This document shows positions 43,643 through 51,669 of a DNA stretch of 64,000 bases, one piece after another. The position numbers and the translations under genes are program-made. Location: contig JAEUMY010000007.1 of NCBI GenBank assembly GCA_016791265.1, forward strand, positions 1 to 64,000, in the 5' to 3' direction. The notes below the pieces were generated by a model. That model had not been told where the DNA came from, did not search any database, and worked only from the letters and a program-made list of their open reading frames with translations. Source of the DNA: Betaproteobacteria bacterium. GTDB lineage: Bacteria > Pseudomonadota > Gammaproteobacteria > Burkholderiales > Usitatibacteraceae. Every line of letters starts with the position of its first letter. The stretch's first letter is position 1.

Positions 43643-43654
43643 GCGAATATTCGC
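43643..43654. repeat. GCGAATATTCGC palindrome, copy 19 (intergenic)
   Basis: Exact copy in the 129-bp gap between the patZ-like stop (43693) and the RDD start, at the right edge of the inserted cassette. Confidence 0.97.
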
Positions 43655-43692
43655 TGCGCGCGGCCCGCCGCCCTTGACCGACCCTTGCCTGG

Positions 43693-46344
43693 TTATTGCT
43701 GCAATGCCAACCCCACCACCCGCAAATCCAGATCCTCCGGATCCACCTTCTCGCTGAACCCCAGCCGCTCCATCAGCGCCAGCATGCCGTGATTGTTGCC
43801 GGCGACGATGCCGATGATTTCCTTCAGGCCGCGATCGCGCGCGATGGCGATGATCGTCTTCATGAGCAGTGTGCCTACACCCTTGCCCTGCATGGCATCG
43901 GCGACGACCAGCCCGAACTCGCAGGTCTCGGCATCGGGGTTCAGCATGTAGCGGGCAACGCCGACGATCTCTTCGCCCTGCAACGCGAGCATGGCCATCT
44001 CGCGGTCGTAGTCGATCTGGGTGAAGCGGGCCAGCATGGAGGGTGTCAGCTCATGCATCGTGGAGAGGAAGCGGAAGTAACGGGCCTCGTCGGACAAGCC
44101 GCGCACGAAGGTCTGGAGCGCGTCGGCGTCCTCGGGACGGATGGCGCGCAGATGCAGGCGGGCGCCATCCTGCAGCGTCACGTCGCGGGTCAATGTCTCC
44201 GGGTACGGCAGGATGGCGAGGTGCGCATGGGGCGTGCGTGACGCGAGCACCGGCCGCACCACGGCGCGTGCATCCACGGCAGCGGCGCCGTTCTCGTCGA
44301 TGATGATGGGGTTGATGTCGAGTTCGGCGAGTTCCGGCAACTCGCAGATCATGTCCGATACGCGCAGCAGCAGTGCTTCCACCACCTCGATCGGCACGGC
44401 CGGCAGCCCGCGCCACGCGCGCAGCACCGTGGCCGAGCGTGCGCGCTCGATCATCTGCCGCGCGAGGAACGGGTTCAGCGGCGGCAGCGCGACCGAGCGG
44501 TCGTCAATCACTTCGATCATCGTGCCGCCCGCACCGAAGGTGACGACCGGGCCGAACAGCGGGTCGGTGGTCATGCCGACGAAGATCTCGCGGCCGTGGC
44601 GCTTCATGACCATGCGCTGCAGGGACACGCCATCGATCTTCGCTTCCGGCGCGCGGCGCTGGCCCTCTTCGATCATGTCGATGAACACGGCGCGCACCTG
44701 TTGCGGCGTGCGCAGGTTCAACATCACGCCGCCCACGTCGGATTTGTGCGGGATGTCGGGCGAGTTGATCTTCATCGCCACGGGATAGGCCAGCTCGCTG
44801 GCGTGGCGCACGGCTTCCTCCACGTCATGCGCCACCACGGTCGGCGTGACCGGAATGCGGAAGGCGGCGAGCAAAGACTTCGACTCCGTCTCGGTCAATG
44901 TGCTGCGGCCCTCGGCCAGCACGCGCTCGATGAGTGCCCGCGCCGCAGCCGTGTCGGGCTGGTCGGCCTCCGATGTGGCGGAGAGCGGGGGCGGCGTCTG
45001 CATCAGCTGCTGCTGGTTGCGGTAGAACGCGGCGATGTTGGCGAACGCATCCACGGCCGCTTCCGGCAGACGGAAGATGGGCATGCCGGCGGCGTTGATC
45101 TGCTCGCGCGTGGCGCGAGCGCGGGTCTCGCCCATCCAGCAGGCGAACACCGGTTTGGATACGAGCGGAAGGCGGGCGATGGCGGCATCGGCAATGGCCT
45201 GAGTGTCGATGCCGGGTTTCGGCGTCACGACGACCAGCACCCCGTCGACCTCGTTGCTGGACGCGAGCATTTCGGAGGCCGTGACAAACGCGGCGGCCTG
45301 GCTGTTCTCGCCCAGGTCCACCGGATTGGCGATGACGGCATCGGGCAGCGCCTTGCGAATATTCGCTTGCAGCGCGTCACTCAATGTGGGGATGTCGACA
45401 TGGCGCAGGTGCGCGTAGTCGGCGGCCAACACGCCCGGGCCGCCACCGTTGCACACCACACCCAGCCGCGTGCCGCCGGGGCGATAGCGCGCGGCGAGGC
45501 ATTTTGCGGCGGAGAAGAGCTGCACGAAACTTTCCACGCGCACCGCACCCGCGCGGCGGAGCGCGGCGTCGAACACGTCGTCACCGCCCACCAGCATGCC
45601 GCTGTGCGTGAGCGCCGCCTGCTGTCCCGCCGGGCGCCGGCCGGCTTTCAGCACGATGACGGGCTTGGCCCGCGCGGCGGTGCGGAGCGCACTCATGAAG
45701 CGGCGCGCGGAACGGATGCCTTCCATGTACATCACGATGCTGTGGGTGTGCGTGTCCTGCGCCATGAAGTCGAGCACATCGGCCAAGTCGAGCGACTGCG
45801 AGCGGCCCGTGGCGACGACGGCGGAAAACTTGACCGCATTGGATGCCGCCCAGTCGAGCATGGCGGCAGTGAGTGCGCCGCTTTGCGAGATCAGGCCGAC
45901 GTTGCCCGCCTGCTGCAGCGGCCCGGCGATGCACGCGTTGAAGCTGTGCGGTGGGCGCTGGATGCCGGAACAACCGGGGCCGAGCAACGCAATGCCAAGA
46001 CGCGCGGCTTCCCGTGCAATCACGCCGGCATCTTCATCCGCCGCAAAGGGTTCGTCGTCATACACGATGGCCGCGCGCGCCTTCAGCGTGGCGGCATGGT
46101 TGAGTGCCGCGAGAGCCTCATCGGGCGTGCCGGTGATAAGGGCAAGGTCGATGCGCGCCGGCAGCGATGACCGGCCGCCGGATTCCGGTTTGCCGGTCGA
46201 GCCGAGCCGATGCACCTTGCCGGCGAACTCGCCTTCGCTGAGGGACTGCCGCAACTGCACCGCGCTGGGGTGGGCTGCGTCCGCCGGAAAGTATGCGGCC
46301 ACCGTTTCCGGATCGAACAGCGCGGCGAGTCGATGCTGGCCCAT
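43693..46344 (-). CDS. patZ: PatZ-like acetyltransferase (NDP-forming acyl-CoA synthetase fused to GNAT)
   Basis: 883 residues from ATG 46344, matching the 886-residue E. coli PatZ/YfiQ layout. A CoA-binding and ligase-like region comes first (SQSGALTAAMLDWA, AALTHSGMLVGGDD with a conserved His, NGGGPGVLAADYA). An ATP-grasp-like domain follows (YPVAMKINSPDIPHKSDVGG, VTFGAGGTMIEV). The last 160 residues are a GNAT domain with the acetyl-CoA loop in QGKGVGTLLMK. The family acetylates lysines, for instance of acetyl-CoA synthetase, in the cytoplasm. The deacetylase gene lies 11 bp upstream on the same strand. A palindrome copy encodes A-N-I-R. Confidence 0.9.
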   Translation of the reverse strand: MGQHRLAALFDPETVAAYFPADAAHPSAVQLRQSLSEGEFAGKVHRLGSTGKPESGGRSSLPARIDLALITGTPDEALAALNHAATLKARAAIVYDDEPFAADEDAGVIAREAARLGIALLGPGCSGIQRPPHSFNACIAGPLQQAGNVGLISQSGALTAAMLDWAASNAVKFSAVVATGRSQSLDLADVLDFMAQDTHTHSIVMYMEGIRSARRFMSALRTAARAKPVIVLKAGRRPAGQQAALTHSGMLVGGDDVFDAALRRAGAVRVESFVQLFSAAKCLAARYRPGGTRLGVVCNGGGPGVLAADYAHLRHVDIPTLSDALQANIRKALPDAVIANPVDLGENSQAAAFVTASEMLASSNEVDGVLVVVTPKPGIDTQAIADAAIARLPLVSKPVFACWMGETRARATREQINAAGMPIFRLPEAAVDAFANIAAFYRNQQQLMQTPPPLSATSEADQPDTAAARALIERVLAEGRSTLTETESKSLLAAFRIPVTPTVVAHDVEEAVRHASELAYPVAMKINSPDIPHKSDVGGVMLNLRTPQQVRAVFIDMIEEGQRRAPEAKIDGVSLQRMVMKRHGREIFVGMTTDPLFGPVVTFGAGGTMIEVIDDRSVALPPLNPFLARQMIERARSATVLRAWRGLPAVPIEVVEALLLRVSDMICELPELAELDINPIIIDENGAAAVDARAVVRPVLASRTPHAHLAILPYPETLTRDVTLQDGARLHLRAIRPEDADALQTFVRGLSDEARYFRFLSTMHELTPSMLARFTQIDYDREMAMLALQGEEIVGVARYMLNPDAETCEFGLVVADAMQGKGVGTLLMKTIIAIARDRGLKEIIGIVAGNNHGMLALMERLGFSEKVDPEDLDLRVVGLALQQ
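45355..45366. repeat. GCGAATATTCGC palindrome, copy 20 (in patZ-like gene)
   Basis: Exact copy in coding sequence, reverse-strand frame giving Q-A-N-I-R-K. Confidence 0.97.
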
Positions 46345-46355
46345 GGGTGTGTCGC

Positions 46356-47291
46356 TCAGGCGTCCAGCGCGCCGATGAGCACGCCGACATGCGCACCCAC
46401 GCTGCGAGCCAGCGCGTTCAGCGCATAGCCGCCTTCCAGCGTGGAGACGATGCGGCCTTGCGCATACTTGTCCGCCACCTCCACCAGTCGCGCCGTGACC
46501 CACGCATAGTCTGCATCCACCCAGCCCAGGTTGGCCATTTCGTCGTCGCGATGCGCGTCGAAGCCGGCGGAGATGACGATGAGTTCCGGCTGGAACGCCT
46601 CCAGCGCGGGCAGCCAGCGCGAGGTGACCGCGCCCTTCAACACGTCGCCCGTCGTGCGCGGCGGCAGCGGCACGTTGACCATGTTCGCGCCGAGCGGCAC
46701 CTCGCCCAGATATGGATACAGCGGATGCTGAAACGTCGATACCATCAGCACGCCGTCATCGTTGGCGAGGATGTCCTCGCTGCCGTTGCCGTGATGCACG
46801 TCGAAGTCGATGAGCGCCACGCGCTTCAGCCCGTGCGCGCGCAGGGCGTGGCGCACGGCGATGGCGGCGTTGTTGAAAAAGCAGAAGCCCATCGCCGCAT
46901 CGCGCTCGGCATGGTGACCGGGCGGGCGCACGGCGCAGAACGCACGGCCCACCTCACCCTTCAGCACGATGTCGGTGGCGAGTACGGCGGCACCGGCGGC
47001 ATGCAGTGCGGCGTCGAGACTGTGCGGGTTCATGCTGGTGTCCGGATCCACCCGGGCATGGCCCTGTGCAGGCGCCAGATCGCGAATATTCGCCAGGTGG
47101 TGGGCGGTGTGTGCGCGCAGGATTTGCTCGTCGGTCGCCGCCGGCGCGGTGTAGGGCGGCATGAGATCGAGATAGCCTCGCGCCAGCAGGTAGTCCTGGA
47201 TGGCGGCCAGTCGTTCCGGACATTCCGGATGACCCTCGCCCATGTCGTGGCGCTGGCAGGACGGATGGGTGATGTAGGCGGTGACGCTCAT
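46356..47291 (-). CDS. Histone deacetylase-family (AcuC-like) zinc deacetylase
   Basis: 311 residues from ATG 47291. The zinc-hydrolase signature is complete: CAVRPPGHHAERDAAMGFCFFNN (tandem catalytic His), ALIDFDVHHGNGSEDI (zinc Asp and His), VISAGFDAHRDDEMAN (second zinc Asp) and LEGGYALNALA. Such enzymes remove acetyl groups from lysine or polyamines. Being 11 bp upstream of a PatZ-like acetyltransferase on the same strand, it is likely its opposing enzyme. A palindrome copy encodes L-A-N-I-R-D. Confidence 0.93.
   Translation of the reverse strand: MSVTAYITHPSCQRHDMGEGHPECPERLAAIQDYLLARGYLDLMPPYTAPAATDEQILRAHTAHHLANIRDLAPAQGHARVDPDTSMNPHSLDAALHAAGAAVLATDIVLKGEVGRAFCAVRPPGHHAERDAAMGFCFFNNAAIAVRHALRAHGLKRVALIDFDVHHGNGSEDILANDDGVLMVSTFQHPLYPYLGEVPLGANMVNVPLPPRTTGDVLKGAVTSRWLPALEAFQPELIVISAGFDAHRDDEMANLGWVDADYAWVTARLVEVADKYAQGRIVSTLEGGYALNALARSVGAHVGVLIGALDA
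47082..47093. repeat. GCGAATATTCGC palindrome, copy 21 (in deacetylase gene)
   Basis: Exact copy in coding sequence, reverse-strand frame giving A-N-I-R. Confidence 0.97.
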
Positions 47292-47505
47292 GGGGGCTCG
47301 CAGGACAGGACCAATCTCCACTGTGCCGCAGCGTGGAACGGCGGCGCTTGCGCCGCATCAAACCCGGCGGAACCGGACGGCGCTGCATTGCAGAATGCAA
47401 ACGGGCGGCGCGGAAGTCGCCAGCACGCTGCGGACGACCCCGGTCGAGAGGGATAATACGCGTCCCGTTGGCGTGGCCGGCGGCTGCCGCCTCGCCCACC
47501 CGTTT

Positions 47506-47517
47506 GCGAATATTCGC
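47506..47517. repeat. GCGAATATTCGC palindrome, copy 22 (divergent intergenic)
   Basis: Exact copy 29 bp before the TonB-like start, in the 255-bp gap shared with the divergent deacetylase operon. No other feature was identified in the gap. Confidence 0.97.
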
Positions 47518-47546
47518 ACCACTGCCGCTCTGTTCTCCTCGTATTG

Positions 47547-48368
47547 ATGTCCGCCACCGCAGTCCCCCTGACGCCGCAACCTTCCGCCAGCGCGCTCCGC
47601 TGGCGCGACCGGCGCTTCTGGACGCTGCTTTTGCTGTCGATCCTGTTTCACAGCACGGTCATCGTTGTCGTGCACAGGGACCCGCTCAAGACGGGTGAGG
47701 CAGCGTCGAAGGGCGGCGGGCCGCTGAACGTGCGCATCGCGCCGCGTCCAGAGCCCGAGCCGCAGGTGGATGCACTCCCGCCACCGCCCCAGCAGGCGCC
47801 GCAGCGCCTGCTGACCGTGCCACGGCGTTCGCCGGATCGCCCCGCGTTGCCCGAGCCGCCGCCCGTGCCGCCACCACCCGCGCCGCCGGTGGTGACGCCA
47901 CCGCCGCCGCCGATGACCTTCGAGGAAATGGTCGCGGCTCGTCGCGCCCAGCGCGCGCCGACGGTGAGCGAACACGCCGCCATGCGCGCGGAGGCGGAGG
48001 CGCGTGGCGCGGGCAATCGCGCCGATGCGATCCTGCAGCGCAACCTCGGCACGCTGAAGGAGGACGGCACCAGCGGTGTGTTCGTGGTGCAGAACGTCGG
48101 CTCGCGCTATGGCACGTTTTCGTTTCGCGGCTGGAAGCGGGAAGACCGCAACGCCTGGCGCGAGACCATTGAGGTGGATGCGGGCAACGGCGGCGACGTG
48201 CAGCTCGCCATGGTGCGTCGCATGATCGAGCTCATCCGCGGCCACTACCAGGGCAATTTCAACTGGGAGTCGCATCGCTTGGGGCGCGTGGTCATCCTCT
48301 CCGCGCGGCCGGAGGACCAGGCCGGGCTGGAGGCGTTCATGCTGCGGGAGTTCTTCAAGGAGCGCTGA
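47547..48368 (+). CDS. Inner-membrane-anchored Pro-rich TonB-like protein
   Basis: 273 residues. A single N-terminal membrane segment (FWTLLLLSILFHSTVIVVVH) is followed by a periplasmic Pro-rich region (residues about 65-130; EPQVDALPPPPQQ, PPVPPPPAPPVV), the architecture of TonB/TolA spacers. The C-terminal 100 residues form a soluble domain (GVFVVQNVGSRYGTFSFRGW ... NFNWESHRLGRVVILSARPE) that is not a standard TonB domain. Probably spans the periplasm. I chose ATG 47547 over the preceding in-frame TTG. Neighbours give no partner. Confidence 0.75.
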   Translation: MSATAVPLTPQPSASALRWRDRRFWTLLLLSILFHSTVIVVVHRDPLKTGEAASKGGGPLNVRIAPRPEPEPQVDALPPPPQQAPQRLLTVPRRSPDRPALPEPPPVPPPPAPPVVTPPPPPMTFEEMVAARRAQRAPTVSEHAAMRAEAEARGAGNRADAILQRNLGTLKEDGTSGVFVVQNVGSRYGTFSFRGWKREDRNAWRETIEVDAGNGGDVQLAMVRRMIELIRGHYQGNFNWESHRLGRVVILSARPEDQAGLEAFMLREFFKER

Positions 48369-48499
48369 ACGCCCCGTTCCATCTGCAAAAACCGGCTACC
48401 CGTCGCAACCGGGCGCCGATGTCACGTGACCGTGGCATCATCGCGCCCTTGATTCAGCCCCCACCCCAATCAATTCAACTATCTGCAAGGAGATTGCGC

Positions 48500-49297
48500 A
48501 TGGCCATGGACGTCATCGACTACACCATTCACGGCGACGACATGCAGTTTGTCGACATCGTTCTGGATCCGGGCGAGGCCGTGGTGGCCGAGGCGGGCGG
48601 CATGATGTACATGGAATCCGGTATCGACATGGACACCATCTTCGGCGATGGGTCCAACCAGACTGGCGGCATCTTCGGCAAGCTCCTGGGCGCGGGCAAG
48701 CGGCTCATCACCGGTGAGTCGCTGTTCATGACCGTCTACGAGAACAAGGGCAACCAGCGCGCCTCGCTCGCCTTCGCCGCACCTTATCCCGGCAAGATCA
48801 TCCCCATTGATCTGTCCAAACTGGGCGGCGAGTTCCACGTGCAGAAGGACTCGTTCCTTTGCGGCGCCAAGGGTGTCGCCATCGGCATCGCCATGCAGCG
48901 CAAGATCGGCACCGGCCTCTTTGGCGGCGAGGGCTTCATCATGCAGAAGCTGGAAGGCGACGGCCTCGCCTTCGCCCATGCCGGCGGTACGCTCATGGAG
49001 CGCGAACTCAAGGCGGGAGAGCAGTTGCGCATCGACACCGGCTGCGTGGTGGGCTACCAGCCCAGCGTGCAATTCGACGTGCAGTACGTGGGCAAGATCA
49101 AGACCGCCATTTTCGGTGGCGAAGGTCTCTTCTTCGCCACACTCACCGGCCCGGGCAAGGTCATCTTGCAATCGCTGCCGTTCTCGCGCCTCGCCGGGCG
49201 AATATTCGCAGCGGCGCCTCAGGCTGGCGGCAAGGGGCAGGGTGAAGGGTCGGTGCTGGGTGGGCTGGGTAATATTCTGGATGGTGACAATAGTTAA
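48500..49297 (+). CDS. AIM24/TIGR00266-family protein
   Basis: 265 residues from ATG 48500 with AAGGAG 9 bp upstream. The protein follows the AIM24 pattern: DYTIHGDDMQFVDIVLDPGEAVVAEAGGMMYM, GGIFGKLLGAGKRLITGESLF, IGTGLFGGEGFIMQKLEGDG and IKTAIFGGEGLFFATLTGPG, a trimeric beta-barrel-like fold found in bacteria and in mitochondrial Aim24. The bacterial function is unknown. A palindrome copy encodes G-R-I-F-A in the C-terminal tail, where the family is variable. Confidence 0.9.
   Translation: MAMDVIDYTIHGDDMQFVDIVLDPGEAVVAEAGGMMYMESGIDMDTIFGDGSNQTGGIFGKLLGAGKRLITGESLFMTVYENKGNQRASLAFAAPYPGKIIPIDLSKLGGEFHVQKDSFLCGAKGVAIGIAMQRKIGTGLFGGEGFIMQKLEGDGLAFAHAGGTLMERELKAGEQLRIDTGCVVGYQPSVQFDVQYVGKIKTAIFGGEGLFFATLTGPGKVILQSLPFSRLAGRIFAAAPQAGGKGQGEGSVLGGLGNILDGDNS
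49198..49209. repeat. GCGAATATTCGC palindrome, copy 23 (in AIM24 gene)
   Basis: Exact copy in coding sequence, frame giving G-R-I-F-A. Confidence 0.97.
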
Positions 49298-49327
49298 GCA
49301 TCACAAGGTGCGCCCACCTGCAGTCGC

Positions 49328-49400
49328 GTAGCCCGGATGGAGCAATGCGGAATCCGAGGATTGCATTCTCCCGGATTCCACTCCGTTGCATCCGGGCTAC
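49328..49400. repeat. REP/MITE-like nested palindrome
   Basis: Outer arms GTAGCCCGGATG (49328-49339) and CATCCGGGCTAC (49389-49400) are perfect inverted repeats. Inner arms GGAATCCG and CGGATTCC are nested within. The GTAGCCCGGATG end is typical of proteobacterial REP-type elements. Only one copy is in the window. Confidence 0.8.
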
Positions 49401-49452
49401 GACCATCGCAGGTCCTGGTTGCGGGTGTCTCGCGCAAATGGTTGAATGAGTC

Positions 49453-49677
49453 ATGAACAAACGCGTCAGTGTCCTCCTCAAGCTGGACCCCGACCTCTCC
49501 GACGCCCTGCGTCGCGCCTCGGGCGTCACCGGCCAATCTGTCGATGATCTGGTGGCTGAAGCCGTGCGCGAGTGGCTGAAGGCGCATCCCGACCAGGCCG
49601 GCCTCTTTGCGAGCGAGCGCGCACTGCAGGACAGCCTGGCGGAATACAACGCGCTCTACCGCCGCCTCTCAAAGTAG
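49453..49677 (+). CDS. Small ribbon-helix-helix-like protein
   Basis: 74 residues: MNKRVSVLLKLDPDLSDALR gives a short basic strand and helix, followed by GVTGQSVDDLVAEAVREWLKAHP, the pattern of ribbon-helix-helix DNA-binding antitoxins. The C-terminal 25 residues (ERALQDSLAEYNALYRRLSK) could wrap a partner. No toxin gene follows directly; the next genes are another antitoxin-like protein and Doc. It could be an orphan antitoxin or a regulator. The C-terminal end resembles the end of its neighbour (FDELYKALAK), hinting at common origin. Confidence 0.65.
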   Translation: MNKRVSVLLKLDPDLSDALRRASGVTGQSVDDLVAEAVREWLKAHPDQAGLFASERALQDSLAEYNALYRRLSK

Positions 49678-49702
49678 CAACTTATTGTTGCAAGCAAGTT
49701 CT

Positions 49703-49730
49703 TTGTTGGTACGCGCTTTGACGGTATCAT
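49703..49730 (+). promoter_or_regulatory. Candidate promoter of the toxin-antitoxin operon
   Basis: -35 TTGTTG (49703-49708), 16-bp spacer and -10 TATCAT (49725-49730), 31 bp before the antitoxin ATG. The -10 abuts the palindromic operator. Confidence 0.45.
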
Positions 49731-49749
49731 GACATTTCATGAAACGTCA
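49730..49749. promoter_or_regulatory. Candidate antitoxin operator
   Basis: A 20-bp near-perfect palindrome, TGACATTTCATGAAACGTCA, with perfect core TTTCATGAAA and one mismatched pair. It overlaps the likely transcription start and lies next to the ribosome site, as expected for autoregulation. Confidence 0.6.
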
Positions 49750-49760
49750 GGAGATGCATC

Positions 49761-49988
49761 ATGGCCGCCGTGCTCCAGAAATTTGCTACACAGGCTGATC
49801 CTAGAGTCCTGGAGGAAGTACGCAACATCGCGGCCAAGGAAGGCAAGCAACTTCAAGCTGTTGTTGACGAGGCCTTGCGCGACTTCATCGAGAAGAAGAA
49901 GCGCGGTTCGCCGCGTCCGGAGGTGATGGCTGCTTTCGGCCAGAGCCTTGAACAGTTCGACGAGCTGTACAAAGCACTGGCCAAGTGA
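49761..49988 (+). CDS. Antitoxin of a Doc-type toxin-antitoxin pair
   Basis: 75 residues: MAAVLQKFATQADPRVLEEVRNIAAKEGKQLQAVVDEALRDFIEKKK gives helices resembling a ribbon-helix-helix antitoxin, followed by a C-terminal tail (PEVMAAFGQSLEQFDELYKAL) likely to neutralise the toxin. It has GGAG upstream and overlaps the toxin start by 4 bp. It is not an obvious Phd homologue; identification rests largely on its partner. Confidence 0.82.
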   Translation: MAAVLQKFATQADPRVLEEVRNIAAKEGKQLQAVVDEALRDFIEKKKRGSPRPEVMAAFGQSLEQFDELYKALAK

Positions 49989-50359
49989 CAGACCATCTCA
50001 ATCTGTCGGAAGTACTGCTTATGCACCACATGCTCATCGAGCGGCATGGTGGTGCGCACGGTTTGCGTGACGCCGGCGCGCTCGATGCGGCGCTCTATCG
50101 CCCGCAGAGTGGTTACTACAGCGATGTGATTGCGGAAGCCGCCGCGCTTTTTGAAAGCATGACCATGAACCATCCGTTTGTGGATGGAAACAAGCGCATC
50201 GCATTCGCATGTGTGGATGTGTTTCTGCGATTGAACGGTTTCAGCATTCCTGTGCGGCCCATGACTGTGCATAAGTGGATGATTGCGCATTTGGAGGCCG
50301 GCACGTTTCGAATGGAAAACATCGAACCCTGGTTAAGACGCAATGCTCAGCCAGTCTGA
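49985..50359 (+). CDS. doc: Doc-family (Fic fold) toxin
   Basis: 124 residues beginning at GTG 49985, which overlaps the antitoxin TGA. The Fic/Doc catalytic motif is present as HPFVDGNKRIAF, and the upstream helix MHHMLIERHGGAHGLRDAGALDAAL is typical of Doc/death-on-curing proteins. P1 Doc phosphorylates elongation factor Tu and stops translation; the same activity is likely. The 3' end overlaps the Sua5-type gene by 17 bp. Confidence 0.92.
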   Translation: MTDHLNLSEVLLMHHMLIERHGGAHGLRDAGALDAALYRPQSGYYSDVIAEAAALFESMTMNHPFVDGNKRIAFACVDVFLRLNGFSIPVRPMTVHKWMIAHLEAGTFRMENIEPWLRRNAQPV

Positions 50360-51374
50360 CATCGAAAAAGCGGCGCTTCAGCTCGCCAGCGGAGGGCTGG
50401 TCGCGCTGCCGACCGAGACGGTCTACGGCCTCGGCGCGGATGCGGGTAACGAGGCCGCAGTCGCCAAGATCTTCAAGGCCAAGGGCCGGCCGTCGGACCA
50501 TCCGCTGATCGTGCACGTTGCGCGCGACACCGACATTTCCGACTTCACCCGCGATCTGCCGCAAGCGGCGGAAAAACTGATCGCCGCGTTCTGGCCCGGA
50601 CCGCTCACACTCATCCTGAGAAAGTCCGCGCGCATTCCTGACGCCGTCACGGGCGGGCAGGACTCCGTGGGCCTGCGCTGCCCGGCGCACCCGCTGGCGC
50701 AGGCGCTGCTGGCCGAGTTCGCGCGCATCGGTTCGGGCATCGTCGCCGCCCCATCGGCCAACAAGTTCGGCCACGTGTCCCCCACCACGGCCGAGCATGT
50801 GAAGAAGGAATTCGGCGCCGCCGTGGGCAAGAGCATCCTGCTGCTCGATGGCGGGCCGTGTGGCGTCGGTATCGAGTCCACCATTCTCGACTTGAGCGGC
50901 AGCGCACCCGTGCTGCTGCGCCCCGGCGCGATCACGCCTGAGCAGATTGCGGACGTCATCGGCACCAAACCCAAGACGCGCGCACAGGCCGAGAACAAGG
51001 GGCCAGTCACGCGTGTGTCCGGCGATCTCGCGTCGCACTATGCGCCGCGCACCCCGCTGAAACTCGTCCCGCCTGCGCAGCTAAAGAAGGAAGTGGACGC
51101 GCTCTTGGAAAGCGGCAAGCGCGCCGCCGTGCTGGCACTCACCACACAGGCCGATGCCAACGTGTCACCGCCCGGTGTGGGTGTGCGCGGCGCCCGGCGG
51201 CTGGTGTGGATCACCGCACCGTCGAATGCCGAGGAATATGCGCGTGATCTCTATGCCAACCTGCGCACGCTGGACGCAGCCGGGGCGGCAATGATTTTTG
51301 CGGAGTCACCGCCTGCGGCGAAGGCCTGGGAGGCGGTGCGGGATCGAATTACGCGGGCGGCGGCGAAGGGGTAG
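50343..51374 (+). CDS. L-threonylcarbamoyladenylate synthase, Sua5 type
   Basis: 343 residues. Makes threonylcarbamoyl-AMP from Thr, bicarbonate and ATP for the t6A37 modification of tRNAs. The YrdC domain is clear: GGLVALPTETVYGLGADA, KIFKAKGRPSDHPLIVHV (the K-x-R site), LTLILRKS and GIVAAPSANKFGHVSPT. A C-terminal Sua5 domain of about 120 residues follows (SGDLASHYAPRTPLKLV), so this is the longer Sua5 form rather than TsaC. Its start lies inside the last codons of the toxin gene, so a housekeeping gene is placed behind a toxin-antitoxin operon. Confidence 0.93.
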   Translation: MLSQSDIEKAALQLASGGLVALPTETVYGLGADAGNEAAVAKIFKAKGRPSDHPLIVHVARDTDISDFTRDLPQAAEKLIAAFWPGPLTLILRKSARIPDAVTGGQDSVGLRCPAHPLAQALLAEFARIGSGIVAAPSANKFGHVSPTTAEHVKKEFGAAVGKSILLLDGGPCGVGIESTILDLSGSAPVLLRPGAITPEQIADVIGTKPKTRAQAENKGPVTRVSGDLASHYAPRTPLKLVPPAQLKKEVDALLESGKRAAVLALTTQADANVSPPGVGVRGARRLVWITAPSNAEEYARDLYANLRTLDAAGAAMIFAESPPAAKAWEAVRDRITRAAAKG

Positions 51375-51396
51375 CGCGGTGGTTCAGTCGAGAGCA

Positions 51397-51669
51397 ATGC
51401 TTGGCAAAGTCAGTGCGATGGCACTGCCGTCGGGTTGCCTTGCGATCATTGTCGGCATGGATCGGCTGGTTGACTGGTCGGATGCGCCTGAAGGTCTGTT
51501 TCTCGCACTCTTTCTGGCTTTGTGCGTCGTCGGTGCTGCAGGCGTTGCTTTGCTGTGGCCGAGACCAACTGACGGATCTCAAACCAGCGTGTTCACACGG
51601 TTGGTCTCGTGTGTCGTCATTGGATTCATGCTTTTGGTCGCCGGGTTTTGGGCAACGCTCAGGATTTAG
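51397..51669 (+). CDS. Small membrane protein of unknown function
   Basis: About 90 residues from ATG 51397 (a GTG at 51379 is also possible). Three hydrophobic segments (MALPSGCLAIIVGM, GLFLALFLALCVVGAAGVALLW, LVSCVVIGFMLLVAGFWATL). No family recognised. The stop TAG is followed directly by a 26-bp palindromic terminator-like hairpin built around a palindrome copy. The more relaxed base composition differs from the neighbouring Sua5 gene. Confidence 0.6.
   Translation: MLGKVSAMALPSGCLAIIVGMDRLVDWSDAPEGLFLALFLALCVVGAAGVALLWPRPTDGSQTSVFTRLVSCVVIGFMLLVAGFWATLRI

Noticed and set aside
44596..46170. Forward open frame of 524 codons over the patZ-like gene
   Set aside because: Antisense shadow; the reverse-strand frame has full family similarity.
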